In this document: positions 10,230 to 21,111 of the stretch, piece by piece
Layout: each line of letters starts with the position of its first letter
Numbering within the stretch: position 1 is the stretch's first letter
Origin: Rutidosis leptorrhynchoides
Taxonomy: Eukaryota > Streptophyta > Magnoliopsida > Asterales > Asteraceae
DNA: 64,000 bases
Assembly (NCBI RefSeq): GCF_046630445.1
Contig: NC_092341.1
Span: forward strand, 7,194,001 to 7,258,000
Direction: 5' to 3'
Notes under the pieces: generated by a model
The model's input: the letters and a program-made list of their open reading frames with translations, nothing else
What the model was told of the DNA's origin: nothing
The model's database searches: none
Position numbers and translations under genes: made by a program

Positions 10230-11753
10230 CCATGAGAGGGTCTGTCTTGTAAAATGGGGAGGGCACCGTGCAAATTAGCTTGATAAGACTAATGAATCAG
10301 ATCCTCAGAAAGGATAATCTCCTTAAAGATTAAAAATCAGCTTTTAAGACTGATATTACTCAATCCTAGAGATTGACCTTAAAGATTGAGAATTCAAACT
10401 CATGGAATTCAATGATATCTAAACTCGAGCTTGAACGAGAAAATATTTTGATCAAAATTAAAACCGATTTGTTTTCTGAAAATCCATTTTCAATGCGTTC
10501 ATTACCATTGAACGTAAAATCCTGGGAATTCAACAGAATTCATTAGGTCACCTGAACCAAATCGGGTGTCAACCGTAAGAACGGTGGTTGCATAGCATGG
10601 TCGGAGACAGGACCTTGTGCCAGACCGAAAAATCATAGGATGATCTTTACTATTGCTCCTACCAAGGATAGTACTAGCATCTGACACGTAATTAGACCAT
10701 GAACAAATGCATGTCATTAGACATTGCCTTAACAGTTTCTTGTTCATCGCTTTCCTTTACAACCGGACGGTAGTTTACCGAAAGGTAATATACGGAACAA
10801 GTAAACTGGATGTGTGCTTTCCGATACCGGGATAGCAGTGGATTACACGAGCCTAAAAGTTTTAGCCAAAATAATGATCCACAAATATATTTTGCAACAT
10901 CAATGATGGATCAAATCAGAAAACTTGTCTAGGGTAAAATCTAGCTTGAATTTTCAAAAGATCAAATGTTTTCATAAAGATCCAATTTCCTTAAAGGATC
11001 TAAATTTTTATAGTCATGTGGGACTGTAAACCGCCTTTCAAATGTGCACTTTGCTTTGGAAACCAAAAGTAAATCAGCTATTTGATTGCCAGTGTCGTTG
11101 ACCTAAACCCGAGGCAACTATAAAAGACACACCCACCTTTAACCACATCGTTACTACCATTGTTTATACCGCCGTATTGAAATCACTGATGTACAAAGTG
11201 TGAAGAATAAAGAAGTGATTCAAGTGTTTTTCAAGACTATATTGCTTGAGGACAAGCAACGCTTAAGTGTGGGAATATTGATAAGGCTAAAAAGGAACAT
11301 ATATTTCATAGCATTATCCCCCAAGAAATACAAGATTTTAGTTGCAATTGTTCCATTTTCAAGTAATATTCGTTTATATTAAATAAGTGTGAAGACAAAA
11401 GGCGAAAACGACGAATTGAAGACACAAAGGTCCAAAAAGCTCAAAAGTACAAGATACAATCAAAAAGGTTCAAATTATTGATGAGGAACGTCTAAAAATG
11501 ACAAGAGTACAAGTTACAAAACGCATAGTACAAGATATAAAATTGTACGAAAGGACGTTCGAAAATCCGGAACCGGGGCATGAACCAACTTTCAGCGCTC
11601 GACGCAACGGTGTAAAAATTACGAGTCAACTATGCACAAGAATAAAATATAATATTTAAATAATTCATAATAAGAATAATATTAAATAATAAAAAGTTGT
11701 TAATTGAGCATAGTTCAGGGGTCGTAAATGAAAATTCAATTTCTAATTTCGCC

Positions 11754-11760
11754 TATAAAA
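11754..11760 (+). promoter_or_regulatory. TATA box, element B left LTR
   Basis: TATAAAA in CGCCTATAAAAGGC. This LTR lacks the paired palindrome at the corresponding position. Confidence 0.65.
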
Positions 11761-13006
11761 GGCTATGTAACGATCAATTGAACGAGAACTTTTTCTATCC
11801 TTTTTTTTATCTATATATCGATCAAATATCTATATCAATTATCAATATCTATATTCTATATCTCTATCATAATGTTAACTTAATAAGATATAACAATAAT
11901 CTTAATTTTAATTTTAAATTATGATAATAATAAGATTTATGATAGAGATCGTTTGAGTGTGTAAGTCGAAATTCTGTCCGTGTAACGCTACGCTATTTTT
12001 AATCATTGTAAGTTATGTTCAACCTTTTTACATTAATGTCTCGTAGCTAAGTTATTATTATGCATATTTAAAATGAAGTAATCATGATGTTGGGCTAATT
12101 ACTAAAATTGGGTAATTGGGCTTTGTACCATAATTGGGGTTTGGACAAAAGAACGACACTTGTGGAAATTAGACTATGGGCTATTAATGGGCTTTATATT
12201 TGTTTAACTAAATGATAGTTTGTTAATATTAATATAAAGATTTACAATTGGGCGTCCCTATAAATTACCATATACACTCAATCGGACACGATGGGCGGGG
12301 TATTTATATGTACGAATAATCGTTCATTTAACCGGATACGGGAATGGATTAATAGCCACTAGAATAATTAAAACAGGGGTGAAATTATGTACAAGGACAC
12401 TTGGTATAATTGATAACAAAATATTAAAACCTTGGGTTACACTCAGTTGACATCCTGGTGTAATTATTAAACAAAGTATTAAAATCTTGTTACAGTTTAA
12501 GTCCCCAATTAGTTGGAATATTTAACTTCGGGTATAAGAATAATTTGACGAGGACACTCGCACTTTATATTTATGACTGATGGACTGTTATGGACAAAAA
12601 CCAGACGGACATATTAAATAATCCAGGACAAAGGACAATTAACCCATGGGCATAAAACTAAAATCAACACGTCAAACATCATGATTACGGAAGTTTAAAT
12701 AAGCATAATTCTTTTATTTCATATTTAATTTCTTTTATTTTATATTTAATTGCACTTCTAATTATCGCATTTTTATTGTTATTTTATTTAATTGCACTTT
12801 TAATTATCGTACTTTTTAATTATCGCAAGTTTATTTTATCGCACTTTTATTATTCGCAATTTCATTATCGTTATTTACTTTATGCTTTAATTTAAGTCTT
12901 GTATTTATTTTTAATATTTTACATTTGGTTTTAACTGCGACTAAAGTTTTAAAATCGACAAACCGGTCATTAAACGGTAAAAACCCCCTTTATAATAATA
13001 ATATTA

Positions 13007-13008
<2 letters not shown>

Positions 13009-13063
<55 letters not shown>
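13009..13063. repeat. (TA)n microsatellite in left LTR
   Basis: About 27 TA units; the right LTR has only about 10 (20860-20880), which explains most of the 33-bp length difference. Confidence 0.95.
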
Positions 13064-13066
<3 letters not shown>

Positions 13067-13302
13067 ATTTTTACAATTATTGTGTGTAAAAAAATATAGT
13101 GTTATACTTCACGAGCTCCCTGTGGAACGAACCGGACTTACTAAAAACTACACTACTCTACGATTAGGTACACTGCCTATAGTGTTGTAGCAAGGTTTAG
13201 GTATATCCCATCCGTAAATTAATAAAACTTGTGTCATATTTTGTAGTATTTCCTAGTAAAAATAATACTATTTCGTACCCTCACGCTACATCATCAAGTT
13301 TT

Positions 13303-13320
13303 TGGCGCCGCTGCCGGGGA
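13303..13320 (+). other. Primer-binding site, tRNA-Asp type
   Basis: TGGCGCCGCTGCCGGGGA, 9 bp after the LTR end. It is complementary to the 3' end of plant tRNA-Asp, the usual primer of Athila elements; the same site occurs reversed at 62183-62200. Confidence 0.88.
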
Positions 13321-13876
13321 GCACTAAAACGATATATTTTTAATTTATATTTGCAAAAAAGTAAAAAAAACAAAAACGTAAAAAAAAAAAAAAACAAAAA
13401 CGTAAAAAAAAAAAAAAAACGTAAAAAAAAAAAAATTATAAAAAAAAAACTATATTCGCAACTTTTAGTATTAAGTTTAGTTTTGCCATAGTTATTTTTA
13501 CTTCTAGAATTTTTAGTTTTGCCGTAAAATCCCTTAAGTGCTTTTTCTTTAGACTAAGATTTAGGTGCCTTAAAATTTTGCGACGCTATTTTTCGTGCTA
13601 CTTTCTTATTTTTATTTATCTTTCGACGCCGTTTACCTATGTATCAATTACAATTCCAATTAGTAATCTCTATTTGTAGTTTTAATTTTAAGATAGTGAT
13701 AGTTATAAGGTTGGATTAACCGCGTGTTTACAAACCACTCTTCGTCTTTTTCATTTTTCAACACTTTTCGACGCGCAATCTTTTTCTCTCTTATTTCTCG
13801 CCATTCTAGTTTTTAGGACTTAGAATTTTTTCTACTTCTTCTCTAAATTTCTTAAAATTACGAAAATTTATTTTAA
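13321..13876 (+). other. Element B leader between PBS and small ORF
   Basis: Non-coding. It contains an A-rich tract (13356-13450) of poly-A runs separated by ACGT cores, then T-rich sequence with CGACGC repeats. No other feature is seen. Confidence 0.6.
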
Positions 13877-14095
13877 GTGGTTAAATTGATAGACATCAAA
13901 ATTTTCTGGTTCGTAGTAATAGTTGGATTTGTACGTGGACCGGGTTATTGGAGCCAAACAGTACTCAATTATATTGAGACCAAACGAATCCTGCCCCTCT
14001 GCTGCATCTTTTGGCTATTCGAAACGTGGGCAAAATCAGAAAAGTCTATTAATTGGATAACTTATTATAATTTTTCTTTCCTTTTTAAAAACTAA
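13877..14095 (+). CDS. Conserved small ORF immediately upstream of Athila gag
   Basis: A 72-residue ORF with a hydrophobic stretch (IKIFWFVVIVGFV), ending 15 bp before the gag ATG. Element C has the same ORF (60788-61066, minus strand, 92 residues) with only a few changes over the first 60 residues. The span includes a perfect stem-loop, CTCAAT-TAT-ATTGAG, kept in both copies. It could be a translated upstream ORF that tunes gag, or an open frame over a conserved RNA packaging or dimerisation signal. No known family recognised. Confidence 0.45.
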   Translation: MVKLIDIKIFWFVVIVGFVRGPGYWSQTVLNYIETKRILPLCCIFWLFETWAKSEKSINWITYYNFSFLFKN

Positions 14096-14110
14096 TAGGA
14101 TATTCAGTGA

Positions 14111-16783
14111 ATGCACCGAGCAAGACGTTCGTCGCCGGTCATACGTTCACCACCTGTAACTCGATCAAGACATCGTTTAACGAATATCGCCGCCGTTGAT
14201 TTTTCTTTAGAATCGTCATCTAGTCGACCAAATACTCAAATTTCCGATAATCCAGTTTTTGAAACCAACCTCACAATTGAGAATCCGGAGATTGCTGAGG
14301 AAGAAACCATTAAATCAGAAACCTCTAGTGATTCGGATACAACACTTCCAATCATGGAAAATCTAGAACCTCTAAGTATGGAAGACCGAATGAGAGCCAA
14401 ACGCACCGGCCAAGGTCATGCAATTATTAAACCAGAAGTTAATGCTCCAGATTATGAAATTAAAGGACAAATCCTACACATGGTAACTAACCAATTCCAA
14501 TTCAGTGGTGCACCGAATGAAGATCCTAACGAACACCTTCGTACGTTTAAAAGAATTTGTACACTATTCAAAATCCGAGAAGTGGAAGATGAGCAGATCT
14601 ATCTCATGTTGTTTCCCTGGACTTTAAAGGGAGAAGCCAAAGATTGGTTAGAATCGTTACCTGAAGGGGCGATTGACACATGGGATGTTTTAGTTGAAAA
14701 ATTTCTTAAACGATTCTTTCCGGCATCCAAAGCCGTGAGACTTCAAGGAGAAATTGTTACGTTCGCGCAAAAGCCAAATGAAACATTATATGAGGCGTGG
14801 ACAAGATTCGGAAGGATGTTGAGAGGATGTCCTCAACACGGTTTAGATACTTATCAAATAGTACAAATATTCTACCAAGGTGTCAACGTTGCTACACGAA
14901 AAGACATCGACATAACAGCCGGTGGTTCCATTATGAAGAAAATCGCAACTGAAGCTTACAAAATTATTGATAACACAGCCTCCCACTCTCATGAGTGGCA
15001 CCAAGAAAAAGATATCGTTAGATCATCTAAAGCGGCTAGAGCCGATTCTAGCCATGACTTTGATTCCGTTTCCGCAAAAATAGATGCTTTCGAAAGACGA
15101 ATGGAAAAGATGAATAAAAATATTCACGCAATACGAATCAGTTGTGAGCAATGCGGTGGACCACACTTATTGAAAGATTGTCACATTGAACCAACGATGG
15201 AACAACGAGAGAATGTTTCCTATATGAACCAAAGGCCGGGAAATAATTATCAAAATAATTATCAACCGCCAAGGCTAAACTTAAATCGAAATCAAAACAT
15301 TCTTTACAATCCAAAAGGACCCGAAAATAACTGGTATAACCAACAAGGTCCGAATAACCAACCGACTCAAAACAACACTTTCAATCAACAAAGACCTAGC
15401 TTGTATAAACCACCACAACAACCCGAAGAGAAAAAGCCAAATCTAGAAGAAATGATGGCAAAGCTGATTGAATCTCAAACACAATTCATTACATCTCAAA
15501 CCCAAACGAACGAGAGGTTTGATCAGTCATTAAGAACTCAACAAGCTTCCATTTTGAATCTAGAAAAACACGTAGGTGCTCTTGCTAGCATGATGAGTGA
15601 GAGGGAACAAGGAAAGCTACCGAGTAATACTAAAGTAAATCCTCGGAATGAGAATGTTAATATGGTTTCAACGAATTCTGAAAAATCAGCACCAGAAGAT
15701 GGGAAGGTTTTAGATGAGAGTAACAATGAAGAAGTTACACCACCACCACCCGAGTATGTAAAGCCAATGGTGGAACCATACAAACCACCCATCCCGTTTC
15801 CAAGAAAAGGAGTTGAGTATGAGCAAGTGATAGGTAATAAAGATTGTGATACCTCTGGAAAGAAGAAGAAGAAAAAGAATAAGAAAGTGCAAGAAACAAA
15901 AGCCGTAAATATAAACCCGGTGAAGACAGTTCCACCAAAACCTCCACCTAGGGTAGGTGATCCGGGTGAATTTATTGTTCCTTGTCTACTTAGTGATTGT
16001 GTCATGTATGATGCACTAGCAGATTTAGGTGCAAGTGTAAGTGTTATGCCTCTTTCCTTATATAAGAGATTAGGTGTAGGTAAGTTAAGTCCAACGGATA
16101 TGAGTGTTCGACTCTTTGATCAAACCATTAAGCACCCAGTTGGAATTGCTGACAACCTACCCATTCAAGTAGGTAATTTAACCTTTCTAGTCGAATTCAT
16201 TGTCATTGACATAGAAGAGGACCCAAACATTCCTCTAATTTTAGGTCGACCATTCTTTGCGTCCACCGGGGCGTTATTTGATGTAGGAAATGGAAGAATG
16301 ACACTTAAAAGTGGTGACAAATCTATCACCTTTATGATTCGAAAGTCTAAATCTCCACCAACCAAAACCGTTGAACCAGAAAAAATGATTGGTAAGAACC
16401 ATGTTGTTTTACCAACTCCAACGGTAGTGCTTAATAATAATAAAATGCCTAAGTGTGGGGAAAATGAAGTAACACCTAATGATGACATGATAACAAAGAA
16501 CCCCGTTATTGATACGAAATTAAATGACCCCATTATTAACAGTTCAATGAAGAAACTTTTTAAACGGGCTATTGATGCTAGAAGTAAGGGGAACTTTAAG
16601 TTATGTAACCGGTTAGTATCCAATCTGTCGCCTAAAGAAAGGGCGAAGCTAGTTGAATTATGGGATATTACGGAAGAAGCCGGACACTGGCTTAAAGAAA
16701 AAGTCACAGATAGGCAAGTTGATTATGGACCAAGAGAAATTGACAATGAAGTTAATCACAATTTCAACACCACAGCTACCTAA
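14111..16783 (+). CDS. Athila-type gag-protease polyprotein, intact
   Basis: A continuous 890-residue ORF starting MHRARRSSP. Residues about 95-290 are the retrotransposon gag core (EDPNEHLRTFKRICTLF; WLESLPEGAIDTWD; YEAWTRFGRMLRGCPQ). A CX2CX3HX4C knuckle (CEQCGGPHLLKDC) lies near residue 345, then an Asn/Gln/Pro-rich region and a run of lysines (KKKKKKNKK). The aspartic protease follows with active site DLGA (DALADLGASVSVMP, about residue 635) and the flap/core LILGRPFF. RT, RNase H and integrase are missing. The last residues (DNEVNHNFNTTAT) match the C-terminus of the pol ORF of element C, so an in-frame internal deletion joined protease to the pol tail. The gag is very close to element C, but the protease and its flanks are much more divergent, suggesting a mosaic origin. 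Confidence 0.9.
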   Translation: MHRARRSSPVIRSPPVTRSRHRLTNIAAVDFSLESSSSRPNTQISDNPVFETNLTIENPEIAEEETIKSETSSDSDTTLPIMENLEPLSMEDRMRAKRTGQGHAIIKPEVNAPDYEIKGQILHMVTNQFQFSGAPNEDPNEHLRTFKRICTLFKIREVEDEQIYLMLFPWTLKGEAKDWLESLPEGAIDTWDVLVEKFLKRFFPASKAVRLQGEIVTFAQKPNETLYEAWTRFGRMLRGCPQHGLDTYQIVQIFYQGVNVATRKDIDITAGGSIMKKIATEAYKIIDNTASHSHEWHQEKDIVRSSKAARADSSHDFDSVSAKIDAFERRMEKMNKNIHAIRISCEQCGGPHLLKDCHIEPTMEQRENVSYMNQRPGNNYQNNYQPPRLNLNRNQNILYNPKGPENNWYNQQGPNNQPTQNNTFNQQRPSLYKPPQQPEEKKPNLEEMMAKLIESQTQFITSQTQTNERFDQSLRTQQASILNLEKHVGALASMMSEREQGKLPSNTKVNPRNENVNMVSTNSEKSAPEDGKVLDESNNEEVTPPPPEYVKPMVEPYKPPIPFPRKGVEYEQVIGNKDCDTSGKKKKKKNKKVQETKAVNINPVKTVPPKPPPRVGDPGEFIVPCLLSDCVMYDALADLGASVSVMPLSLYKRLGVGKLSPTDMSVRLFDQTIKHPVGIADNLPIQVGNLTFLVEFIVIDIEEDPNIPLILGRPFFASTGALFDVGNGRMTLKSGDKSITFMIRKSKSPPTKTVEPEKMIGKNHVVLPTPTVVLNNNKMPKCGENEVTPNDDMITKNPVIDTKLNDPIINSSMKKLFKRAIDARSKGNFKLCNRLVSNLSPKERAKLVELWDITEEAGHWLKEKVTDRQVDYGPREIDNEVNHNFNTTAT

Positions 16784-16947
16784 GTGTGGGGAGATTCGAA
16801 TGTTCTAAAAAGATAATGCTGTCTAAAGTTATTTGTTCTGTTCTCGTGTAGTTCCGAGAATGGAATCCGATTGGTCTTTTTCGCTAGCAGACACTAAAGA
16901 ACTAGTTTTCTCCCTCCATTCTGAATTTTTGTTTTGTAGGTTTTTTA
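16784..16947 (+). other. Post-pol junction of element B
   Basis: Starts with AAGTGTGGGGAGATTC, matches the segment downstream of pol in element C (55085-55251 reversed), and ends in TTTTGTAGGTTTTTTA at the right repeat start. No pol or env coding sequence lies here. Confidence 0.65.
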
Positions 16948-17789
16948 TGAAATTAATATGCATTTTAATTTAAGTTTTTAAAAACAAAATTTACTTTAAT
17001 TCATTAAGTTGAAAAAATGATTTCTAAAATTCGTCGTGAGTTGAAGACTAGGTCATTAAGCCGAAATTACTTTACCCGAGGGCGGGGCGACAAATTTTGT
17101 TATCATTATTTTTAATTTTATTGATTTAAAGTATACCAAAAATATTATACTTTATAAATTTTTGAAAAGTGGGGTTATAAACCAAACTTCAAAAATATAT
17201 ATATATATATGTTTGTATTTTATCTTATGTACAAAACAGGGTAAAACAACGCACTTTCAAAGACTGTCATTAAAGTTCAGCAAAAGGTACTAATTTTGAC
17301 GACAAGACGCAAAACAACAAATATGATATAACAAATGAAGGAATGAACGATGAGGCGCCATCTATCATTCGACGAGCTTTGTAATTACAAACTCGGTATT
17401 TTTATTCACTTTTCTACGTTAATCACCCTCATGAATTTATAATTATAGTCTGATTTCATGCAAATGAGGGCATTGCATGATCTCAAGTGTGGGGAAGGGT
17501 TATAAATTCTCTCGGGTTTACACTTGGTTTATTTGCCAAATTTTGGGAAAATTTGAAAAATTTTCAACTAAATGAACTCAAAATCATGTTTATACATATT
17601 TATGAACGATGAAAACTAGGTGATAATACCGAAATTATCGTTACCTCGAAAAGGACATAAATTGAGAAACACCCTAAAACGCTTGAATTCATTTAAAATG
17701 AAATAGAAGAAAATAAAAAGGCAAAGAAAGAAACTAAGTGTGGGAAGAATGTACCAAGTTATTCAATTTAAAACATATATCACATATTT

Positions 17790-18080
17790 TTGTACAAGAT
17801 TATTGCAGGTACTTTTGCTTTGGACGATACTAATCAGTTTTACCCGGTTTACTGTAATACATTTGAAAGAAAGATGGATCTACACGATGAATCAATTCCA
17901 TCATTAAAAGGAAGTAAAGTCTTCCGAAAAAGAAACGCGCTTCTTGATTTAGGTCATGAAGTTGTCGTCCAGACCAGCTGTAGGTTGACGAAAAACCTAG
18001 AAAAGTCATCACTAAAATCAGCAGGAAATCCACGGACCTCAGCATCAAACAGGGTCGCCAAGTGGTCAGACTTATCCTAA
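17790..18080 (+). CDS. Conserved 96-aa ORF, second copy
   Basis: Differs from the copy at 9939-10229 by a single residue (Ala for Thr near the C-terminus). Being in a recent duplicate, this copy adds no evidence of coding beyond that from element C. Confidence 0.35.
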   Translation: MYKIIAGTFALDDTNQFYPVYCNTFERKMDLHDESIPSLKGSKVFRKRNALLDLGHEVVVQTSCRLTKNLEKSSLKSAGNPRTSASNRVAKWSDLS

Positions 18081-19604
18081 CCATGAGAGGGTCTGTCTTG
18101 TAAAATGGGGAGGGCACCGTGCAAATTAGCTTGATAAGACTAATGAATCAGATCCCCAGAAAGGATAATCTCCTTAAAGATTAAAAATCAGCTTTTAAGA
18201 CTGATATTACTCAATCCTAGAGATTGACCTTAAAGATTGAGAATTCAAACTCATGGAATTCAATGATATCTAAACTCGAGCTTGAACGAGAAAATATTTT
18301 GATCAAAATTAAAACCGATTTGTTTTCTGAAAATCCATTTTCAATGCGTTCATTACCATTGAACGTAAAATCCTGGGAATTCAACAGAATTCATTAGGTC
18401 ACCTGAACCAAATCGGGTGTCAACCGTAAGAACGGTGGTTGCATAGCATGGTCGGAGACAGGACCTTGTGCCAGACCGAAAAATCATAGGATGATCTTTA
18501 CTATTGCTCCTACCAAGGATAGTACTAGCATCTGACACGTAATTAGACCATGAACAAATGCATGTCATTAGACATTGCCTTAACAGTTTCTTGTTCATCG
18601 CTTTCCTTTACAACCGGACGGTAGTTTACCGAAAGGTAATATACGGAACAAGTAAACTGGATGTGTGCTTTCCGATACCGGGATAGCAGTGGATTACACG
18701 AGCCTAAAAGTTTTAGCCAAAATAATGATCCACAAATATATTTTGCAACATCAATGATGGATCAAATCAGAAAACTTGTCTAGGGTAAAATCTAGCTTGA
18801 ATTTTCAAAAGATCAAATATTTTCATAAAGATCCAATTTCCTTAAAGGATCTAAATTTTTATAGTCATGTGGGACTGTAAACCGCCTTTCAAATGTGCAC
18901 TTTGCTTTGGAAACCAAAAGTAAATCGGCTATTTGATTGCCAGTGTCGTTGACCTAAACCCGAGGCAACTATAAAAGACACACCCACCTTTAACCACATC
19001 GTTACTACCATTGTTTATACCGCCGTATTGAAATCACTGATGTACAAAGTGTGAAGAATAAAGAAGTGATTCAAGTGTTTTTCAAGACTATATTGCTTGA
19101 GGACAAGCAACGCTTAAGTGTGGGAATATTGATAAGGCTAAAAAGGAACATATATTTCATAGCATTATCCCCCAAGAAATACAAGATTTTAGTTGCAATT
19201 GTTCCATTTTCAAGTAATATTCGTTTATATTAAATAAGTGCGAAGACAAAAGGCGAAAACGACGAATTGAAGACACAAAGGTCCAAAAAGCTCAAAAGTA
19301 CAAGATACAATCAAAAAGGTTCAAATTATTGATGAGGAACGTCTAAAAATGACAAGAGTACAAGTTACAAAACGCAAAGTACAAGATATAAAATTGTACG
19401 AAAGGACGTTCAAAAATCCGGAACCTGGGCATGAACCAACTTTCAGCGCTCGACGCAACGGTGTAAAAATTACGAGTCAACTATGCACAAGAATAAAATA
19501 TAATATTTAAATAATTCATAATAAGAATAATATTAAATAATAAAAAGTTGTTAATTGAGCATAGTTCAGGGGTCGTAAATGAAAATTCAATTTCTAATTT
19601 CGCC

Positions 19605-19611
19605 TATAAAA
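19605..19611 (+). promoter_or_regulatory. TATA box, element B right LTR
   Basis: Same TATAAAA context as 11754-11760. Confidence 0.6.
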
Positions 19612-21111
19612 GGCTATGTAACGATCAATTGAACGAGAACTTTTTCTATCCTTTTTTTTTATCTATATATCGATCAAATATCTATATCAATTATCAATAT
19701 CTATATTCTATATCTCTATCATAATGTTAACTTAATAAGATATAACAATAATCTTAATTTTAATTTTAAATTATGATAATAATAAGATTTATGATAGAGA
19801 TCGTTTGAGTGTGTAAGTCGAAATTCTGTCCGTGTAACGCTACGCTATTTTTAATCATTGTAAGTTATGTTCAACCTTTTTACATTAATGTCTCGTAGCT
19901 AAGTTATTATTATGCTTATTTAAAATGAAGTAATCATGATGTTGGGCTAATTACTAAAATTGGGTAATTGGGCTTTGTACCATAATTGGGGTTTGGACAA
20001 AAGAACGACACTTGTGGAAATTAGACTATGGGCTATTAATGGGCTTTATATTTGTTTAACTAAATGATAGTTTGTTAATATTAATATAAAGATTTACAAT
20101 TGGGCGTCCCTATAAATTACCATATACACTCAATCGGACACGATAGGCGGGGTATTTATATGTACGAATAATCGTTCATTTAACCGGATACGGGAATGGA
20201 TTAATAGCCACTAGAATAATTAAAACAGGGGTGAAATTATGTACAATGACACTTGGTATAATTGATAACAAAATATTAAAACCTTGGGTTACACTCAGTC
20301 GACATCCTGGTGTAATTATTAAACAAAGTATTAAAATCTTGTTACAGTTTAAGTCCCCAATTAGTTGGAATATTTAACTTCGGGTATAAGAATAATTTGA
20401 CGAGGACACTCGCACTTTATATTTATGACTGATGGACTGTTATGGACAAAAACCAGACGGACATATTAAATAATCCAGGACAAAGGACAATTAACCCATG
20501 GGCATAAAACTAAAATCAACACGTCAAATTTCATGATTACGGAAGTTTAAATAAGCATAATTCTTTTATTTCATATTTAATTTCTTTTATTTTATATTTA
20601 ATTGCACTTCTAATTATCGCATTTTTATTGTTATTTTATTTAATTGCACTTTTAATTATCGTACTTTTTAATTATCGCAAGTTTATTTTATCGCACTTTT
20701 ATTATTCGCAATTTCATTATCGTTATTTACTTTATGCTTTAATTTAAGTCTTGTATTTATTTTTAATATTTTACATTTGGTTTTAACTGTGACTAAAGTT
20801 TTAAAATCGACAAACCGGTCATTAAACGGTAAAAACCCCCCTTTATAATAATAATATTACTTATATATATATATATATATTTGTATTTTTACAATTATTG
20901 TGTGTAAAAAAATATAGTGTTATACTTCACGAGCTCCCTGTGGAACGAACCGGACTTACTAAAAACTACACTACTCTACGATTAGGTACACTGCCTATAG
21001 TGTTGTAGCAAGGTTTAGGTATATCCCATCCGTAAATTAATAAAACTTGTGTCATATTTTGTAGTATTTCCTAGTAAAAATAATACTATTTCGTACCCTC
21101 ACGCTACATCA

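Larger units (their letters stand above)
9097..13293 (+). repeat. Element B left terminal repeat (composite LTR, 4197 bp)
   Basis: Positions 11279-13293 (about 2.0 kb, starting TGATAAGGC) correspond to the genuine Athila LTR as defined by the solo LTR at 49230-51212. Positions 9097-11278 correspond to internal sequence of element C: an env-intron segment (9097-9330, matching about 54130-53900 reversed) and the region between env and 3' LTR (matching 49224-47209 reversed). AAGTGTGGG tracts typical of Athila polypurine regions occur at about 9634, 9885 and 11266. Confidence 0.8.
9097..21111 (+). mobile_element. Element B: young non-autonomous Athila-type retrotransposon
   Basis: Two long direct repeats (9097-13293, 4197 bp; 16948-21111, 4164 bp) flank a tRNA-Asp primer site, an A-rich leader, a small conserved ORF and an 890-aa gag-protease ORF. 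Both repeats begin TGAAATT and end ACATCA. By eye they differ by roughly 15-20 substitutions plus a (TA)n length change, about 0.4%, so the insertion is recent. There is no RT, RNase H or integrase, so it depended on another Athila. A convincing target duplication is not seen (AAGTA left, ACATA right). Confidence 0.85.
16948..21111 (+). repeat. Element B right terminal repeat (composite LTR, 4164 bp)
   Basis: Near-identical to 9097-13293. The part homologous to the normal Athila LTR starts at about 19130 (TGATAAGGC); the preceding 2.2 kb is former internal sequence. It ends ACATCA at 21111, followed by the remainder of the element A LTR. Confidence 0.8.

Noticed and set aside
15538..16707. 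Several antisense ORFs opposite gag-protease of element B
   Set aside because: No start context, promoter or conservation seen; expected from codon bias of the sense strand.
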